A DNA stretch of 64,000 bases from Chrysaora quinquecirrha (GCA_014526335.1 JACTAT010000027.1:2942231-3006230); one strand, 5' to 3'. Numbered from the stretch's first letter, positions 1-12,407 are shown. Program-made: numbers and translations. Notes: generated by a model not told the origin, from the letters alone.

Positions 1-311
1 GGAAATACAAGTGTCCGAAAAGCATCTATACATATTTGCAGCTCCCTAGACAGGGTACAAAGGGCCCCAGTCCCCTTTCTTCACTAAGGGCCCCACATAC
101 CTCCGCTACGCCACTGGCAAAAGGGCATGGTCAAGGAAAATTAGAGCATGGTTGTTAGGAAAAATGATCATACCCCCAAGGCACTACATCAGATTAAGAC
201 TATAAGCAAAACCTGTCTTGGTTGGGGGTAACCCATCCCCTATGTCCCCTTTATGCAGACCTGTTACAAAGATCAGATAATTTTTTCAAATGCAGTTTTC
301 ATTCTTCAATT
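1..311. other. Intergenic sequence without a recognisable gene
   Basis: No conserved open frame, RNA gene or clear repeat was recognised here. It lies downstream of the MRPL14 stop codon and presumably holds its 3' UTR. Confidence 0.4.
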
Positions 312-878
312 TCATACAAATCTTGAAGCTATTGCAATAACCTTAGAAAATTTGTCTCTTTTCTTCCTAAGAATAGCCGGTATTGGTCCTTTAATTCTGG
401 TTCCCAAAGGGGCCAAGTTATCGTCCAATAGAACAATGTTGTTATTATCAAATCGTGGAATTGGCTGTGGTTTTGGTTTTCGTGTTGCCACAACCAATGC
501 CTTACATGGCCTGCCTTGAACTGCAACTTTTATCACATCACCAATATCTGCCGTCTTCCTCTTACGATAAAAACCAATTAAATATGGCTGTTTATAACGA
601 CGGGTCTTCTGACCAAGTTTGCTGTTATCCACAACATTGAATGAAGTCAACTTTGTAATATTTCGAATCTGATTTTGAATTTGAAAATGTTTATCATTTA
701 GATGTTTCTTGCAACTTTGAAATGCATCCTTTCCAGCACAGCTCATTAGTGAAAAGAAACGTAGACTCTTGCAACTTGTTTCAACTTTGCTTGCATTTTT
801 AGCAAGGGACCATAGTTTATTAGATTCAGATTTGATATTCCATGGACAATACTTTTGAATTCCTAATCTTGCAAGCAT
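312..878 (-). CDS. MRPL14: Mitochondrial large ribosomal subunit protein uL14m
   Basis: This protein is a structural component of the mitoribosome large subunit, at the subunit interface. The single uninterrupted frame encodes 188 residues. The conserved uL14 core runs from about residue 78 to the end. It shows VVDNSKLG, IGDVIKVAVQG, a CKALVV segment, PRFDNNNIVLLDD, LGTRIKGPIP and a C-terminal SKVIAIASRFV, all matching the family in order. The first 70 or so residues are poorly conserved and Lys/Ser-rich, as expected of a mitochondrial targeting presequence. Met45 is an alternative start and would give about 144 residues, close to the usual animal length. No intron is visible. It is divergent from the GTPase gene that starts 459 bases away on the other strand. 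Identification is firm; the exact start is not. Confidence 0.92.
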   Translation of the reverse strand: MLARLGIQKYCPWNIKSESNKLWSLAKNASKVETSCKSLRFFSLMSCAGKDAFQSCKKHLNDKHFQIQNQIRNITKLTSFNVVDNSKLGQKTRRYKQPYLIGFYRKRKTADIGDVIKVAVQGRPCKALVVATRKPKPQPIPRFDNNNIVLLDDNLAPLGTRIKGPIPAILRKKRDKFSKVIAIASRFV

Positions 879-1337
879 TTTCTTTCTTTTTGACTGAAAA
901 ATAGAAGAACGAACATGCTAAATATCATCACAAACCACAACCCACCCTTCTTAATACAATACTACAAACGAACAAAAACAAGTCAAAGATTTCTCAAAGT
1001 GGACTGAAAATTATAGCTTGATTTGTGCCTTATTCCTATTACGCAAAGCACAAATAGACAATTACCAAGAAATAGAAAATCATGGGTGGATGTACAATAT
1101 TATAACTGAAGAAAACCATACCTGACGACTCAGCCTGCAGCAACCTTAGGCTCTAATGGAGTTGGATTTTCTTAGATCTAAGATTTGCTCCATCAATGTG
1201 AAAGAGAGGCCATTACGCATACGAATTTACGCATGTCCCATGTGACCAGGAAGTTCCAAAATGAAAGTTCCGCGGAGCTGGAAGAGAAACCAAAACTGCG
1301 CCAAAAAGTTGCCTCTAAACTAAATGTAAAATTCTAA
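879..1337. promoter_or_regulatory. Head-to-head interval, probable divergent promoter region
   Basis: These 459 bases separate the starts of MRPL14 (-) and the Rab-like gene (+). Both 5' ends face this gap, so it should hold the promoters and 5' UTRs of both. No TATA box or named motif can be assigned with confidence. The call rests on geometry alone. Confidence 0.4.
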
Positions 1338-2600
1338 ATGCCTAGCTCAGTAAGAAGACTTCGCAGGCAGATATTATGTCTCTGGAGCAAACCAGAGCAT
1401 CTGCAAATGAGTTTCGATGCGATGAGCGAATCAGAAGAGCAAAGAATGCAAAAAGCAATCGAAGTCAGTCATGGGAGTGTAGGTGAATTCAGTCGTAGTG
1501 CTGCAAGCCAGGCTTTCATCAAGAGAAAAAAATCCGTTATTTGTTTATTTGTATCATTAATGATTTTATTCTTGGTTATTTCAGTTCTATTACCAATATT
1601 TTGGTTTGCTTCAGTCCCAGTTGTATCCCCTTCCTGAAAAAGTCCATAAAATTTCGTATCCCAGTGACTGCAACAGTGGAAATCGCAATGCTTCTTGGGA
1701 TAATAATTTGTATTTATCTGATAACCAAATACTCAAGATCTGTACAACGTAGGGTGTCATATCTATCAAGCTGTTCTGCAGAGTTTATATCAAGTGCAGA
1801 GCAAAATGAAAGCAAAGGATCCGTGTCAAGAAGATCTGACAGCTTGATATCAAAACGACCAACTGCAACATCTAATATACACACTTCCTCATTACGTCAA
1901 ATCTTAGAAGACATGCCTATTGAAACAGTGGAAAAATACAAGAATTAGCAAAGAAATATTTGAATTCAGGAAATGGCAGATCATCGATAGAGTCAAGCAA
2001 GTTTAGTGCCAGCTATCAACATCATAAGACCTCGGTTCATATGAGCAATGATGAAACATACAAAATATCAATTAAAGTATTATTAATTGGTGGTATTAAT
2101 GTTGGAAAGACCAGCATATTTCACAGAATCCTCTATGATCAATTCTCTGAATCATATCTGCAAACTATTGGAGCAGATCTTGGTTTTAGCACATTGTATT
2201 TGTCTAATGTTGGTGATGGTGATCAGCTGTCTGTTGCATTACAAATTTGGGATCTTGGTGGACAGGAACAACTCGCAAAAGCAGCAAAAGCTTACTTCAA
2301 AGATTCTGTTATTATTATCCCAGTGGTTGACATCACAAATATGGATACATTGGATTCTTTGAATTGGTGGCTTGATGAGATATCTGGTAAAGTTTATGAC
2401 CCATACATGGTTTTGCTCCTCAACAAGGCTGATCTTCATGATAAAGTTATAAAGAAGATGATATTAATAGAATAACAAAACTAAGAAACATTGAAAGATA
2501 TGAAGTATCAGCTAAAACTGGTGCTAATGTCATGAAAGCGTTTTCAGAAACTGTTGCTAAAGCCATCGTCAAAGAAACTGCTAAAATACTTTCAATTTGA
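1338..2600 (+). CDS. Membrane-anchored Rab-like small GTPase with three apparent frameshifts
   Basis: The coding sequence is continuous in sense but falls into four frame segments: 1338 to about 1630, then to about 1935, then to about 2450, then to the TGA at 2598-2600. Each switch equals one missing base, at a C run (1628-1631), an A run (1932-1936) and near 2446-2453. About 421 residues result. The N-terminal third has two hydrophobic segments, near residues 66-94 and 112-132, joined by a short loop. A Ser-rich linker follows, then a Ras-superfamily G domain from about residue 242. G1 reads GGINVGKTS, G3 WDLGGQE, G4 NKAD and G5 SAKTG. The family is closest to Rab. The protein ends in ILSI with no prenylation cysteine, so membrane attachment is probably through the N-terminal hairpin. 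No intron is seen. A processed pseudogene is possible, but there are no in-frame stops other than those caused by the shifts. Confidence 0.65.
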
Positions 2601-3335
2601 GAAAGAAGAGCTATTTATACTGCAGTGTTTTAATAAAACATAAATTCTATATTGATAATAAATCAGCAGCAAACTAATTAAAATCTTTGCAACTGTAAAT
2701 AATAATGATACCAATTGTAGTAATTATAAGTAAGCCAACAGTTTGTACTCAAGGAGTAACTTGGTGGTATGGCTATGGGAAGTCCACAATCAAAAAATGG
2801 GCAGTATTAAAAACTATTAAAAAAGGGTGGACAAAAAGGTAAGGGGTTCTTGGCATTGCTGATGCATTATAGAAATGTGCCTCTGTTTCCATGCCATGGA
2901 GATCTTGAAAACATCATAGAATCGACAATTTTTTGCCAATGATCCTCAAAAGTGGGTCTGATTGCTAGGCAGATCACACCCATTATCCTTTAAACCGAAG
3001 TTACTTCTGGGATTGTAATTATTTTGATTAACTTTTAACAATAACTTTTTAAATAATTTAATTGTAAATATACCTTAATGTAATAAATAAGTTTTATTTT
3101 TCCCAATTTTTATAATTTTTGAAATAACAAAATATTAGAACATACAGTAACAACATAAGCATTATGCATAGACAGGTATTTGTATAAATGATTTTTTCAG
3201 ATTGAGAAAATGGTTCAATGTCGTTAATTTCTTTACACTAATTTATTTACCGTAATCTATCTTCCTTGGTTTTTACAATTTGTATCTTATATTCGGACAC
3301 CCTAAATTAATTTTCTTGTTCAATCGACTCTTTGC
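2601..3335. other. Intergenic, convergent 3' ends
   Basis: Two AATAAA-like signals near 2630-2662 fit the 3' UTR of the GTPase gene. The rest, up to the P4HA stop codon, is AT-rich with no conserved frame. Confidence 0.4.
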
Positions 3336-6300
3336 TCATTCGTCTTCCGTCAGTCCACATGGTCTTCTAAATTCTTGTCCATACTCATGTATCCAAAAGT
3401 TGGCAACTGGAAAAAAGTCATCATAAAATCATTATCCTTTCAACTCCTTCAAGAAAAGCCTTATCTATTCTAATGCAACTCATTGTCCCGTCTCCCGTAA
3501 AACCATCCTCTGCTTAGCTCTTTTTCTTCTTACACCATTTCGTCTTTGTACGACCTTAGCTTCTGTTCTTCCTCCCTTATGTTCCTCATTCAACCGTTTT
3601 ACGGTGCGGTCTTTTGGGCCTTACCTATGCTGAACTCTGAACAAAGCAGACTTCGGAGACTCCCGATCCCTGATGCAACCGACGCATTTTTCTGAAAAGC
3701 GGAAGATTTTGAGCGATTTGGAAAAATTTCTCTGCGAAGTCTGCCAAATCTTGCAGCTCTGGAGTCAGGAAAGCTTTGAGCTTCCAAAGTCTCTCTTTTA
3801 ACGAAATTTGTTCAAAAAAAAATGGCTTTCAATTTCTCACAAGTCTCCAGGAAAAAGAAGACACAGAAAAAATCTTAAAAAAGAACGTTCCCACGAACAT
3901 CAAGCAGATAAGGAACATGAAGGACATACCCCATTTATTTCCAATCAAAACTGGACAAGCTGCATGAAGGGTGCTATTGTCACCTTTTCCATTTTTCTTC
4001 ATGTTGTACCAAAATATCAAGTCTCCCTGATCAAAAGACAAATTATCTCAATAAATAGAGAAAATATCTTAAGTTAAGATGACGAGAGAAGATTTGGAGA
4101 GGGGCTGCTGAATTTTGAATAGTCGGTGTTTCTCTACTGATAAAGTGTTGGTGCGAAGCTCTTCCTTGTCCTGTCAATTTCCTTTACTCCATCAGATTAA
4201 TTGTAAAGCATAAGATCCCTTACCTTTCTTGGTTTCGTTGTTGCCCCAGGACCAGCTTCTAAGAATATAGTATCTCCTCCTTGCTCAACGTCAGACATCT
4301 GCAAAATAAGGTCTTTCGGTGATTAAACCTTGCTTGGTTTTCAATTGCTACCTTGTGTTAAAGGTGAAGGTGAAATGGTGTTTTAGCGCCAGTCACTAGG
4401 ATCTTCAGTAGTAGGTTAACTAATCGAGACCTCGACTCTGGCTGTAATGTTACCGTGGCTAGCCTCGAACCCTGCCACACTGAGCTTCTGACACCACAAG
4501 TCAGCTGGATTAACACCACGATGCCACAGCATCTTCAAGCATCTTGTTTTTAACCATGCTTTAATGTAAGGTTTCAGCCTCTATCAAAGTTTTTGTAGTT
4601 TTGAACCATTCTTAAACTTCAAGTTTTGAGTATGGGTTTTTGTTTTCTTGCTACCCGTCAAATTAACTCGTTTGATTTATTTGCCCTGGTTTAGAATCAT
4701 AGGAGTGTCTGACGAAAGATGTTTTAACTTTTTAACCACTCTTTTTGCCTTCCTGTTGCGTAAGCTGTTACATAAATAGAGTTTTTCTCTCTTTTCTTAC
4801 TTTATGAAGCGCGAGCATTAAAAAACGAGAACATAAACAATTTCTACTTACGTAAATCAAAGCGGTTGCAATACGATTTCGCCAACCTTTCAACAATACT
4901 CTTGATTTGTTGTTCTGAAATTCAAAAAAACCCTTAACATTTTACATATGCTTGGAAGAGAGTGAAGAAGCCTGCAGAAAAGGCTAGCAAGTTGTTGAAT
5001 GCAAAAGCGCTTGTAGGATAATTTTTATCTCCTAGCGACGAGCATTGCTGTTCGTCGATGTATTGACTGCAAGGTACTATTAACTGGTCGATAACAAACC
5101 CAAACTCGCATGCAATAACGCGTTTAAAATTACGTAAAATTTTAGCCATGCTTTTGCCATTACAAATATAAAAGGAAAAGTCTCATTCATTTTTAACTGA
5201 TAATATTCAGATTGCAATAAGATTGCATGATACATATTATAATAGGATACCAGAAGAAAGGGCATGATGAGCGACTACCCTGTCGCCCTAATCAAAACTA
5301 CTAAACTTTTTAACTCTGCCGTTGCGGTGCCCTAATGTTAAGGGTTTGGCCACCCTGCGAGTCGTCAACTTATATAATTTTTATGCTTTTCTATTTATTA
5401 TCGCATTGCAAAAAACAAGAGATCACAATGATGTCTTACCACTGCATAATCATAGTGGGGTTCGTATCGTCCGCCTATTCCATAATTAACAACCTGTAAA
5501 CAATCAAAACAAAGATGCAAACAGTCAGACACATAAAAATGATGTTTAGTTTGACGTTGTTACTGATACAACCATAATAGGACCATAACTATAAGTATCG
5601 TGCATATCAAAGGCCCTTTATGATCAATTTAACAACTGTTTAGGAGCTTCACTAGCCGATGTAAAGCACGGGGGATTAATGGCAGCCATAGAGCAATGGC
5701 TGGCATACCTTTAGTACAAGAGCCTCAAAGAATAACAGGAGGTGAAAATAGAAAACGAGGAACGGGCAAGGACTAGTCTCTATATACTAAAACTCTTGAG
5801 GATTTCTGACATAGTGACTGATACAACCATAACAGGTCGACAACTATACGAATTGTGTCATGAATGCCCTTTACGAACCAATTAGTGACAAGCTATCCAG
5901 GAGCTCCACTCGCTTCAAGACTTTATGAAGCATTCATGGGGATTATCGCAACCATAGAGTAATGGTAGGCATACCTTTAGTACAAGAGCCTCAAAACATC
6001 ACAGGAGATGAAACGAGGAAAAGAGAGAAGGAAAAAGAACGTGCACTTGTTAGGTGAAGATCTTGGCCTTCTGAAGGATTGTTCAAAGACGGGCAAGGAC
6101 TAGTCTCTATATATTAAAATGCTTATGCATTTCTCAGCTGAATGAGATCAGGCAATACAATCAAAATAAAAGATTTGGACTCATTTATCAGATCAGGTAG
6201 CATAGTTGTAGACAGTTTATAAAATGATGCATACCTGAAGTGGTTCAGAAAACATCATATCCAATCCTGATAAAGCTTGAACACGTTGAAATAATTTGGC

Positions 6301-9300
6301 AACGATTACATCTTCGTCTTCACGTATCCATGCACTGGGGGAAGAAGCAATCGATCAATCAATTAATCAGTCAGTCAGTGAATCAATGATTGAATCAGTC
6401 AGTCAGTCAGGCAAGCGGTAATCAATCAATCAATCAGAAAAACGAACAAATAATCAATCGTTCAATAAGTCAAACAGTCATCCAGGCAGCCAGCCCAGTC
6501 AGTCAGTCAGTCAGTCAGTCAGTCAGTCAGTCAGTCAGTCAGTCAGTCAGTCAGTCAGTCAGTCAGTCAGTCAGTCAGTCAGTCAGTCAGTCAGTCAGTC
6601 AGTCAGTCAGTCAGTCAGTCAGTCAGTCAGTCAGTCAGTCAGCCAGCCAGCCAGCCAGCCAGTTAGTCAGTCAGTCAGTCAGTCAGTGAGTCATTCAAGG
6701 AATCAATGATTCAATCAGGCAAACAAGCAAACAATCAATTAGTCCTTCAATCCATCAATTTAGCTATTAAAGAACAAATCAATCGCCCAATCAAACAGTA
6801 GATCAAGCTTACAGTTAATAGGTTTTGATGTTGTACCTTTTGCTTATTCTGTAATTAGCATACGTCAATTTTCCAGTCGCTGGATCATGAACAGTTGCTC
6901 TGTTTAGCTGAAATTAATATTAAAGAGCTAAAATAATTGAAAATCTACATGACATGGATTGTAGGGTTAGATCCTAATGTTATCTACTGTGGATTTGATC
7001 AAAGCTTAAATCTATCTTGGTTCCAAGAAGATACTTACTGGAGCTAAATTATGAGGCAACTGTGTTGAGCAGCCAGAAAAAAGTTTACCTTAGGTCAGTC
7101 GCCGGCCAAGATCAGCTGGTCAATATTTCTATCTGAAATGATCCTATAACGCAAAACTGTGCGTTGATCACAAGATGATTGCCATCCTATATATCTAATA
7201 CTTGACATCATGATAAAGAAATAGTTACAAAACCCTTTTCCATACCTTTTTCTTTGTGACCTTTTAAGATACTCTATCTCAAAATCATTGAGAAATTCAT
7301 GAAACGTCGTGATTCGTGGCTTCAGGTATGTGTCTTCTGTTTTCAGTGGAGATAGTGTAAACACTGGATCCGGAGTTTCATATCGACAGAAAAGTCTTTG
7401 TTTCACTTTTGGATCCTAAAAGAAGATTCAGACTTGAGTCAGGCTTATGTCGACTTTCGATACGATACGCCAACTAGTTGAGTGAGTGGCCAAGCTTCTC
7501 CGTCAGCTCTCGTTAGACAGCTGAAGTTAACCTTGGTCGAATGAGGTCAGTATCTGGATGGGTGACTTTCCAGATGGACGGCTAAACAACTCACTCTGCC
7601 GTCCTTCGGAAGGGACGTTAAACTAGGGGTCCCATGCCTGGATGCAGCACGCATAGTAGGCCTAAATTGGCTGAAAAAGCAATCAGCAATATGTGAACCA
7701 TATCCAACTTTCTTGGAACTGTGCGCCGACTAGTTGCCGTGAAAAAGGAACTTATTGTCATACAGTCATAGCGCTCATGTCGACAAGTTAGTTATGTAAA
7801 ATAGGTCTGAAGGTTAGAATCTGGAGGAAAAAAAACACAAAAATCTTAATGAAGACCCACCATTTCATCTTCTTCGTTGCACATGATTTGCTGTCGGATC
7901 CATTTCTCATCGTGTTTCTTCTCAAAATTCTTTCTCAACTCTGGATTGGACTGTAATTTTGCATAATCTTCCTCAAAGAATTGTATATTTGCATTTGCCG
8001 ATGAGCTGTCGGGTTCTATTACGATAAAAAAAATAGAACGAATAATAAAGTTTTCTAATTTTCAATGTAATGTGTAATCATAGTCTTTAGAAAATATGAA
8101 CGATAATAGGAAATATTTGTCTCCTTTCTGAAGACTATGGTGTAATTTAGACCGTTTACAGTATGCCGGTGTGAGACGAATACGGTACATAACTATAACG
8201 TTTTGGCCTTGCGTCTACACTATGCCGGCACTGTTTTGATATGAATACGGTACAAAGTGAATACGATACGCTAATGGGCTTCATCTGAAAACGGCTTAGT
8301 GTAAACGGCTGAATACGGTACAGTTTGATGCCGCTTTGCTGAATGACTGAAAGAAAAACAGTCACTCTCTGTTTTTGTTGACATGAAACAATAGATGTTA
8401 GACAAAAATGGGCAACCTTGCTCATCGTATTCATTTCACAACGGTATAGTGTAAACGGGGCCTTGACAAGGTGAAGGTGAAATGGTTTTTTAGCGCCAGT
8501 CGCTAGGATCTCAGTAGTACGTTAACGAATCGAAACCTCGACCCTGGCTGTGACGCTACCGTGGCTGGGCTCGAACCCTGACCACACTGAGCTTCTGACA
8601 CCACGAGTCAGCTGGATTACACCACGACGCCTTAACAAATAAATAGAAACCCGTTGTTTTACGTACTGATTTCCAAGACTTGTTCTGTTAATGATATCGC
8701 TTCTTCCAGATTCCCAACCTGCAAAAAAAGTTGCTTTAAGATTGCTTTATTTTTGTACAGAGAACAACTAGAAGCAATAAAAAAAGCCGAAGATGAGAGA
8801 ATCAGTTCTGGCTTCCTGGCTGTTTGGTAAGTCTCATATTTTGAGTCAATGACTTGTAATGTCCCTAAAATTAGCGCAACATGCTAGCGAGCGGTTTCAA
8901 TCAACTCTTTACACCAATATGCTGATTTGGATCTAAAGCGCATGCCTGCAACGAATTAAGCTATAGCTCCCAGGGTGGCTAAACATGCAAGTGACAAACG
9001 AGCAACATTTCCCCCGAGTCAAGGGGACAAGTAATATTGCTGCTGTCTCTCGGAAAAATGTGCTTGTCTCTAGCTATAAATTGTGTCCCACGTTACAATG
9101 TTTCTGTGCTGGCTAAACTGGGAGACATCAAGGGGAATTGCCAACACGCGCAACATGTCTCCTACTTTAGCCAGGCCTTGAGATTACCTTGTATTCAGAC
9201 CAAGCCAAATACTCTAAAAGACTTATTTTATCTAAGAAGCCAATCTGTGTCGCATCTGGATGAAATCTTTCATAACATTCACGTAGCCAGCTCTGTGCGT

Positions 9301-11507
9301 GGTGATAATCTCCATTTCCTGTACATCATCAGGTTCAAAATAGAAGATACAATTGGTCAATGAATGAGAAAATAATTAACGAATACAAAATGAACTGGAT
9401 TCGAAAATAAGATATAGAATGATAAAAGATAAAGAAAAGGTGGATGGATGTGTGAGAGTGAAATGATTTAGCTATTTAGCGCCAGTCGCTAGAATCTCAG
9501 AAATTGATAATGATTGTGACGCTACTGGTGCAGGAATCAACCTCGATTACGTTCTATTCACAGGGACATCTAGTTATGCTAAAGGTTAGACGTGAACGTG
9601 AAATGGTGTATCTAGTGCTAGTCTCTATAATCTCAAAATTAGATAACCTAACAAGACTGCGACACTGAAGGTGGTGAAGGTGAAGGTGAAATAGTGTTTT
9701 GCGCCAGTCGCTAGGATCTCAGTAGTAGGTTACAGTTAACTAATCGAGACCTGGACCATGGCTGTGACGCTACCGTGGCTGGGCTCGAACCCTGACCACA
9801 CTGAGATTCTGACACCACGAGTCAGCTGGATTGTACCACGACGCCACAGCATCTTCAATGGTTGTGACGCTACTAGTGCAGGAGTCAAACCTGACAACAC
9901 TCTACTCATAGGAACATGCTAAAGGTGAGAAGTGAAGGTCAAATGGCGTATTTAGTGCCAGTCGTTAGAATCTCAGGAGTTCAGAAGTAAATAACCTTAA
10001 ATGACTTTGACTCTGATTGTGATGCTATTGTGGCTGCAGCACGAACTCCGACCTCGCTGAGCTCCTGAGAAGTAGCTGGATTAGACCGCGACACCACAGC
10101 ACCCTCCTTCTATTATAGATGACAGTTGGAACAATAGGGAGCCACACTACAGTGATGATATTCACACTGATACCAACCCAAAGCAATGTATCCCAGCTCA
10201 AAAATCTCTTCTACAATCAATCTATGTGCTCGAGGACCAAAACCATCAGCAAATGTTTGCGGTGAAATTTTATAAGTATCTTGCAAGTTGAACAGTGATG
10301 TTATAGCTCCATTTACATCTTCTTGATCTGGAAAAGTCGCTTGATAAATTGATAGCAATTTCTTCAACTTGCTCTGTATCTCTATAAAAAGGACAAGCGC
10401 ACATGAATATTCAGCAAGCAAACGATATATTTGTAAGTGCATGTCAGGATTCAGGCAGCAATATAGCTGATACGGACCTGCAATTTGTACACCAAACAAA
10501 TCGATAATCAATATCAAATATTTTTATGGCAGGGCAGATGAAATGCAGGCCACAAAGTAAGATTCAAAACCTGGTCCTATGGAAGTCTCGGCGTGTTTCG
10601 GAAGTTTTTTGGGGTCTCAGATCCTATGGGCTCCAAACTGGTTATCCCATCGGATCTACCTCTCGATTCGACGGCAATGGATACTCATTTTACTTACCCC
10701 AGAAGAAAAGACAGCTGAGCTGACCGCGTGTTTGTAGTCATGATTCCGTCGAAATCAGGGAACCGAATCGAAATCGAAATCGAAATCGAATCTATGGGGC
10801 ACTGACCTATGCCATAGCTTAATTAGTACAAGTCAAACTTCTAAATTGAAGGTCGCTTTGGGGTTCTAGGAAACATGGGAACATATGAAATGTATTCAGG
10901 GAACAAGAGAAAAGGCCAAAGTTAAAAGGAACAAGAGAACATCAGGAAACAGGGTTTAGGTGAAATCTCCCTATCAAACGGCTTGTCTATCCAGCTGAAA
11001 AATAATCCTACAAAACTTCAAGAAAAAGGGGATTTTCTCAAGGAAACAGGGGAACATGTAATTCCTCTAAACGCCCCTTGAATGCAACATTCCCCTGCAT
11101 ATTACTTTGAAGCAAGATAAAAGAGCAGTCAAAAATAGCTTACCTATCGCTGGATTGTCCGTAACAAACTCTTTCACGACTTTAGGCCAAAACTCAGTAG
11201 CACGTTGAATTAATTTTATAGAATGAATCGGGTTGCCTAAAAAATCAGTTAGATCTCGCAATGTGTCTCCTTTCCCGTCTGTAGCCGATCGGATTTTATC
11301 AACAGTAGATTCGAGTTTATCAAGTTTTTCTTCTTGTGCCTTTATCAAATCTAAAAACGGTGTGGTGAGTCTATGCTCTAGCTCGACTAACGGTTTCATA
11401 TCGACTAGCGCGGTGAAAAAATCCCTTCGCTTTCCTGACGGTTTATTGCCATTTGAAATGACCATTAAATATGACAGCAAAAGCAAAGCACTTCGCAAAA
11501 CATCCAT
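3336..11507 (-). CDS. P4HA: Prolyl 4-hydroxylase subunit alpha (collagen type)
   Basis: This ER-lumenal enzyme hydroxylates proline in collagen using Fe(II), 2-oxoglutarate, O2 and ascorbate, normally as an alpha2beta2 tetramer with PDI. Thirteen exons keep phase: 11144-11507, 10178-10381, 9188-9318, 8667-8718, 7861-8015, 7246-7415, 6837-6907, 6235-6334, 5440-5493, 4852-4914, 4224-4298, 3930-4026 and 3336-3406, giving about 535 residues, the family norm. Exon 1 has a signal peptide (hydrophobic LLLLSYLMVI). Exon 2 carries DQEDVNGAI and LQDTYKI of the N-terminal domain. Exons 3-4 are the peptide-binding TPR. Exon 9 has the iron ligands in HYD. Exon 12 has the distal His and the 2-oxoglutarate Lys in LHAACPVLIGNK. 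Exon 13 ends the protein after IHEYGQEFRRPCG. Exon 6 appears to lack one base in a T run (7262-7265); with it the frame joins exon 7 correctly. The donors of exons 2 and 5 are weak matches to consensus. Confidence 0.93.
4361..4535 (-). repeat. tRNA-derived SINE, P4HA intron copy
   Basis: This is a full-length copy of the window's most common SINE. Read on the minus strand it starts with a tRNA-like head containing a B-box-like GGTTCGAGGC. It then has a body with the phrase TAACCTACTACTGA and ends CACCTTCACCTT. It sits in an intron of P4HA on the same strand. Confidence 0.7.
5563..6130 (+). repeat. Diverged tandem duplication of about 250-300 bp
   Basis: Two adjacent copies, about 5563-5812 and 5817-6130, share ACTGATACAACCATAA, CATACCTTTAGTACAAGAGC and GGGCAAGGACTAGTCTCTAT. 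The second copy carries an insertion near 6020-6080. The duplication lies within a P4HA intron and has no coding potential. Confidence 0.75.
6356..6720 (+). repeat. (TCAG)n tetranucleotide microsatellite
   Basis: Almost pure TCAG repeats occupy about 6496-6690, with a short GCCA patch near 6640-6660 and degenerate flanks. The array lies in a P4HA intron, about 22 bases upstream (on the minus strand) of the exon at 6235-6334. Confidence 0.97.
7480..7790 (+). repeat. SINE-like element with 5S rRNA-like and GACGTTAAA motifs
   Basis: The segment contains CTGGATGGGTGAC, which resembles the 3' part of 5S rRNA, followed by GGGACGTTAAACTAGGGGTC, a phrase common in animal 5S/tRNA-derived SINE bodies. 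It lies in a P4HA intron. The family assignment is from memory of motifs, so only moderate confidence is given. Confidence 0.4.
8152..8458. mobile_element. MITE-like element with about 35-bp inverted ends
   Basis: The left end CCGTTTACAGTATGCCG is mirrored by the right end CGGTATAGTGTAAACGG. The inverted similarity continues inwards through GAATACG. Internal GAATACGGTAC motifs recur. No clear target duplication was found. It sits in a P4HA intron, just next to a SINE. Confidence 0.55.
8466..8632 (-). repeat. tRNA-derived SINE copy
   Basis: Same family as 4361-4535, including the GCGCCAGTCGCTAGGATCTC stretch and the GAACCC B-box complement. It directly abuts the inverted-repeat element to its left. 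Confidence 0.75.
9452..9670 (-). repeat. Truncated and rearranged SINE copies
   Basis: Two partial copies of the same SINE body (GCGCCAGTCGCTAGAATCTC and CTAGTGCTAGTC) lie next to each other and lack the tRNA-like head. They begin a cluster of SINEs in one P4HA intron. Confidence 0.55.
9671..9852 (-). repeat. tRNA-derived SINE copy
   Basis: A near full-length member of the window's SINE family with an intact tRNA-like head and body. Confidence 0.75.
9919..10105 (-). repeat. tRNA-derived SINE copy, diverged
   Basis: An older member of the same family. It keeps the GTGCCAGTCGTTAGAATCTC body and the head up to the CACAGCACC end, with many substitutions. It is the fourth SINE segment in this intron. 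Confidence 0.65.
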
Positions 11508-12407
11508 CTTGTTTATGCATAAGTTTTCAGTCGGAAATCTTAGAACTTTTCATAAAATCACAACAAATTCAAATGTTGTATATGATCTTTGCCCATAACC
11601 TGCTAACGTCATTATATTTATAATCCGAAATTGGACTGGTTGTCGTTTAAGGCACGTTCTAGAAACTGGGTTTCATTTGACCACCAGCAGGAACAACCCG
11701 TATTTCTACAATTACCGGAATCTACTATAAAAGCAGCTTCCAATAGAATACTGGGTCGAGTGTACGATCCCTGGGATACCTACTCCTACTGCATTAAGGG
11801 TATTGTCCGAGTTAAAAGCCTTCGCCAATTACCGGCAATTTATAAGCCGGCAGCTACAAGATAGCAGGCAAACACTTATAATATAACTAGTATCAAGTTT
11901 GCGAGCGAACACAAAACGTATGCCCTGTTAGTCCTTTCCCACAATAATTAGATTTATAACAAAATTCAATCTGTACAGTGTGGTAGTCCTGAACCGACTA
12001 TTCCCGTACTCAAGATGTCTACCATTTTCCAGAAAAATGTCGCGCCGACCCAGACCTCATTGAAAAGGTCTTTACGTCATGATATACTTAAGTCGACCAC
12101 GTTCTAAGTGCTACATAGTGAACATCAGAAAAGTTAATGGCGGCAACTTGAGTCCTAGTCCTGCAGAGGGAAAGTTTTATGTGCATTTCACAGTCTTGTT
12201 CAGCGAAAATAACTGGATGGTTCATGCTAAATTAGATTTGCCATAATACAGTTGCTTTCAAGAACTCTTATTTGTGAGAATTGAACAAACTTTCCCATCG
12301 GTTTGCAGTGCAGAACCGCAGGCCTAGTCGATCGACCGGCCTAGCCTAACCTCTGTTTCCAAAGATCTGTTGTTGAGTGTATCGAAAGACTTTGAAATAA
12401 AACAGTG
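11508..12407. promoter_or_regulatory. Head-to-head interval between P4HA and FBXO42
   Basis: The starts of the two genes face each other across 900 bases, which should hold both promoters and 5' UTRs. No conserved frame is seen in the interval, and no motif can be assigned. Confidence 0.35.

Noticed and set aside
6390..6689. Ser/Gln/Val-rich open frame of 99 codons
   Set aside because: It is only a reading of the (TCAG)n microsatellite in a P4HA intron.
8466..8632. Functional tRNA gene suggested by a B-box
   Set aside because: The head is part of a repeated SINE with a conserved body, and no good cloverleaf can be drawn.
9037..9363. 108-codon plus-strand frame
   Set aside because: It lies over P4HA exon 3 on the opposite strand and shows no family features.
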